6,880 nucleotides of DNA. Origin: Bacteroidota bacterium. Its GTDB lineage: Bacteria; Bacteroidota; Bacteroidia; Bacteroidales; VadinHA17. Below the pieces are notes generated by a model. The model ran no database searches, had not been told where the DNA came from, and was given only the letters and a program-made list of their open reading frames with translations. This document shows positions 5,834 to 6,880 of the stretch, in pieces (position 1 is the first letter of the stretch; every line of letters starts with the position of its first letter). Where the stretch lies: positions 1 through 6,880 of the forward strand of contig DUOU01000176.1 of the NCBI GenBank assembly GCA_012838685.1. The letters are read 5' to 3'. The position numbers and the translations under genes were made by a program.

Positions 5834-6658
5834 CTAAGATTTATTGTCGTTTATGACGTTGATAGCCGACCGTATTGTCGTCAGTTCGAACAACAGTCTA
5901 TCCATCAATGATAATTTCAGCATATTGGCTCCATCAGACTTAGCGGTGGCAGGGTCGGGGTGGGTCTCAATGAAGATACCGTCAGCGCCTGCCGCGATAG
6001 CTGTTTTTCCGATTGTAGAGATCATTTCCGGCATTCCTCCCGTGACACCTGACTCCTGGTTTGGTTGTTGCAATGAGTGTGTGATATCCATAATCACCGG
6101 ATAGCCAAATTTTTTCATTATGGGGATGTTCCTGTAATCCACTATCAAATCGTTATAACCGAACATATTGCCTCTCTCTGTCAGCATAATATTGTTATTA
6201 CCCGATTGTTTGACCTTATCGATGGCGTACCGCATTGACTGACCCGATAAAAACTGGCCTTTTTTTATGTTGATATGTTTGCCGGTTTTCGCGGCGGCCA
6301 GCAAAAGATCGGTTTGACGGCACAAAAAAGCGGGGATTTGGAGAATATCGACATATTTGGCGGCAAAAGCGGCCTCTTCGGGGTTATGGATATCGGTAAT
6401 AACCGGTATATCGAATTTCTGCGCGACACCGGCTATGATTTCCAAACCTTTTTTATCGCCGATGCCCGAAAAAGAGTCTATTTTGGATCTGTTCGCCTTG
6501 CGGTAGGAGGATTTGAAGATAAATGGGATTTTGTATTTGTCTGTCAATTCAACCATCTTCTCCGCGGTTTTGAAGATTATCCCCTCATTTTCCACTACGC
6601 AGGGGCCGGCAATAAGCAAAAAATTCCGCGAATCGCTATATTTTAATTTTGGTATCAT
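5834..6658 (-). CDS. kdsA: 3-deoxy-8-phosphooctulonate synthase (KDO-8-P synthase), metal-dependent class
   Basis: Role: condenses phosphoenolpyruvate with arabinose-5-phosphate to give Kdo-8-phosphate, the precursor of Kdo in the lipopolysaccharide inner core; a cytoplasmic TIM-barrel enzyme. Seen: 274 residues, the usual length. KANRS (54-58) is the KDO-8-P synthase signature that distinguishes it from DAHP synthases. Other family blocks are FLCRQTDLL (111-119), NIKKGQFLS (130-138), ERGNMFGYNDLIVD (161-174), DITHSLQQP (191-199) and ETHPDPATAKSDG (231-243). Metal ligands: Cys20 (AGPC), His194, Glu231 and Asp242 reproduce the spacing of the four ligands of the Aquifex aeolicus enzyme (Cys11, His185, Glu222, Asp233), whereas the E. 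coli enzyme has Asn in place of the Cys. This marks the metal-dependent class. The ATG at 6658 lies 13 codons before the conserved first strand. The gene is 96 bases downstream of the rarA-like gene. I see no TAnnTTTG box before it, so read-through from upstream is possible. It ends at the bidirectional terminator shared with rnpB. Confidence 0.96.
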   Translation of the reverse strand: MIPKLKYSDSRNFLLIAGPCVVENEGIIFKTAEKMVELTDKYKIPFIFKSSYRKANRSKIDSFSGIGDKKGLEIIAGVAQKFDIPVITDIHNPEEAAFAAKYVDILQIPAFLCRQTDLLLAAAKTGKHINIKKGQFLSGQSMRYAIDKVKQSGNNNIMLTERGNMFGYNDLIVDYRNIPIMKKFGYPVIMDITHSLQQPNQESGVTGGMPEMISTIGKTAIAAGADGIFIETHPDPATAKSDGANMLKLSLMDRLLFELTTIRSAINVINDNKS

Positions 6659-6754
6659 ATCTGGCTGGTTTTATCGTAACTGATTTTTGTCGTTTATAAA
6701 GGTCTGAGAGCGGCATAATTCAACTTAACAGCATTTTTTATGTTTTTTATAAAT

Positions 6755-6880
6755 TTAATAATTGTATATGCCGTTCCAGTCTTTTCCTATTTTTTTTCTG
6801 ATCTCTTCCTCTCTCCGGTTTTTCCCCGGATTGTAAAATATCTTCCCCTTTATCGCTTCAGGTAGAAAGATGTCGCTTAC
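6755..6880 (-). CDS. rarA: RarA/MgsA-like AAA ATPase, C-terminal end (runs off the right edge)
   Basis: Seen: the final 41 residues of a frame entering from the right edge and ending in TAA at 6755-6757. Recognisable pieces are FLPEAIKGKIFYNPG followed by a charged helix (NRREEEIRKKIG) and a terminal DWNGIYNY. Known: replication-associated recombination protein A (RarA, MgsA), a clamp-loader-like AAA ATPase acting at stalled replication forks, ends in Bacteroidota with a (Y/F)LP-x-KG-x-x-(Y/F)-x-PG block, a basic helix and a W-x-x-x-Y-x-Y tail. The call rests on this short tail only; the ATPase domain lies outside the window. Whether it is co-transcribed with kdsA cannot be told; the 96-base gap holds no evident terminator. 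Confidence 0.65.
   Translation of the reverse strand, partial: VSDIFLPEAIKGKIFYNPGKNRREEEIRKKIGKDWNGIYNY

Noticed and set aside
6275..6646. 123-codon plus-strand open frame opposite kdsA
   Set aside because: It mirrors the highly conserved kdsA reading frame; no independent evidence of coding.

Overview
The window looks like an ordinary chromosomal piece of a Bacteroidota (Bacteroidetes) genome. Several things point there: an RNase P RNA and KdsA set among genes typical of the phylum, a PstS-like lipoprotein / large TPR protein / ExbB-type channel cluster, a long (~400 aa) QueA, A/T-rich leaders without clear Shine-Dalgarno sequences, and four matches to the Bacteroidota -7 promoter motif TAnnTTTG just upstream of genes. 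The class or order cannot be fixed from this sequence alone. I see no insertion sequence, phage gene, CRISPR array, tRNA or integration scar.

Layout. Every protein gene is on the minus strand, so transcription runs from right to left; the RNase P RNA is the only plus-strand gene. From the right edge: the last 41 codons of a RarA/MgsA-like AAA ATPase (6755-6880); kdsA (5834-6658), which makes the Kdo-8-phosphate needed for lipopolysaccharide; rnpB on the plus strand (5361-5723), convergent with kdsA and sharing a two-way terminator hairpin (5734-5769); queA (4087-5292), divergent from rnpB across a 68-base gap with back-to-back -7 elements; an 80-aa two-helix membrane protein of unknown function (3781-4023); a PstS-like lipoprotein (2681-3631); a 732-aa secreted TPR protein ending in a carboxypeptidase-regulatory-like domain (360-2558); and the first 72 codons of an ExbB/TolQ/MotA-type proton channel subunit (1-218), which runs off the left edge.

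How the genes relate. The left half (lipoprotein, TPR protein, ExbB) looks like a cell-envelope cluster in which periplasmic or outer-membrane partners sit beside a Ton-type energising complex whose remaining genes (ExbD, TonB) would lie to the left of the window. The right half is housekeeping: tRNA maturation (RNase P), tRNA queuosine modification (QueA), LPS core synthesis (KdsA) and replication-fork maintenance (RarA). No stretch longer than 300 bases lacks a gene or RNA gene. The most thought-provoking items are the architecture of the TPR protein, a PstS-like protein whose phosphate-binding motif appears altered, a 10-base A tract inside the putative promoter of the TPR gene, and the compact rnpB/queA divergent promoter region. 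I found no strong evidence for a wholly new system.
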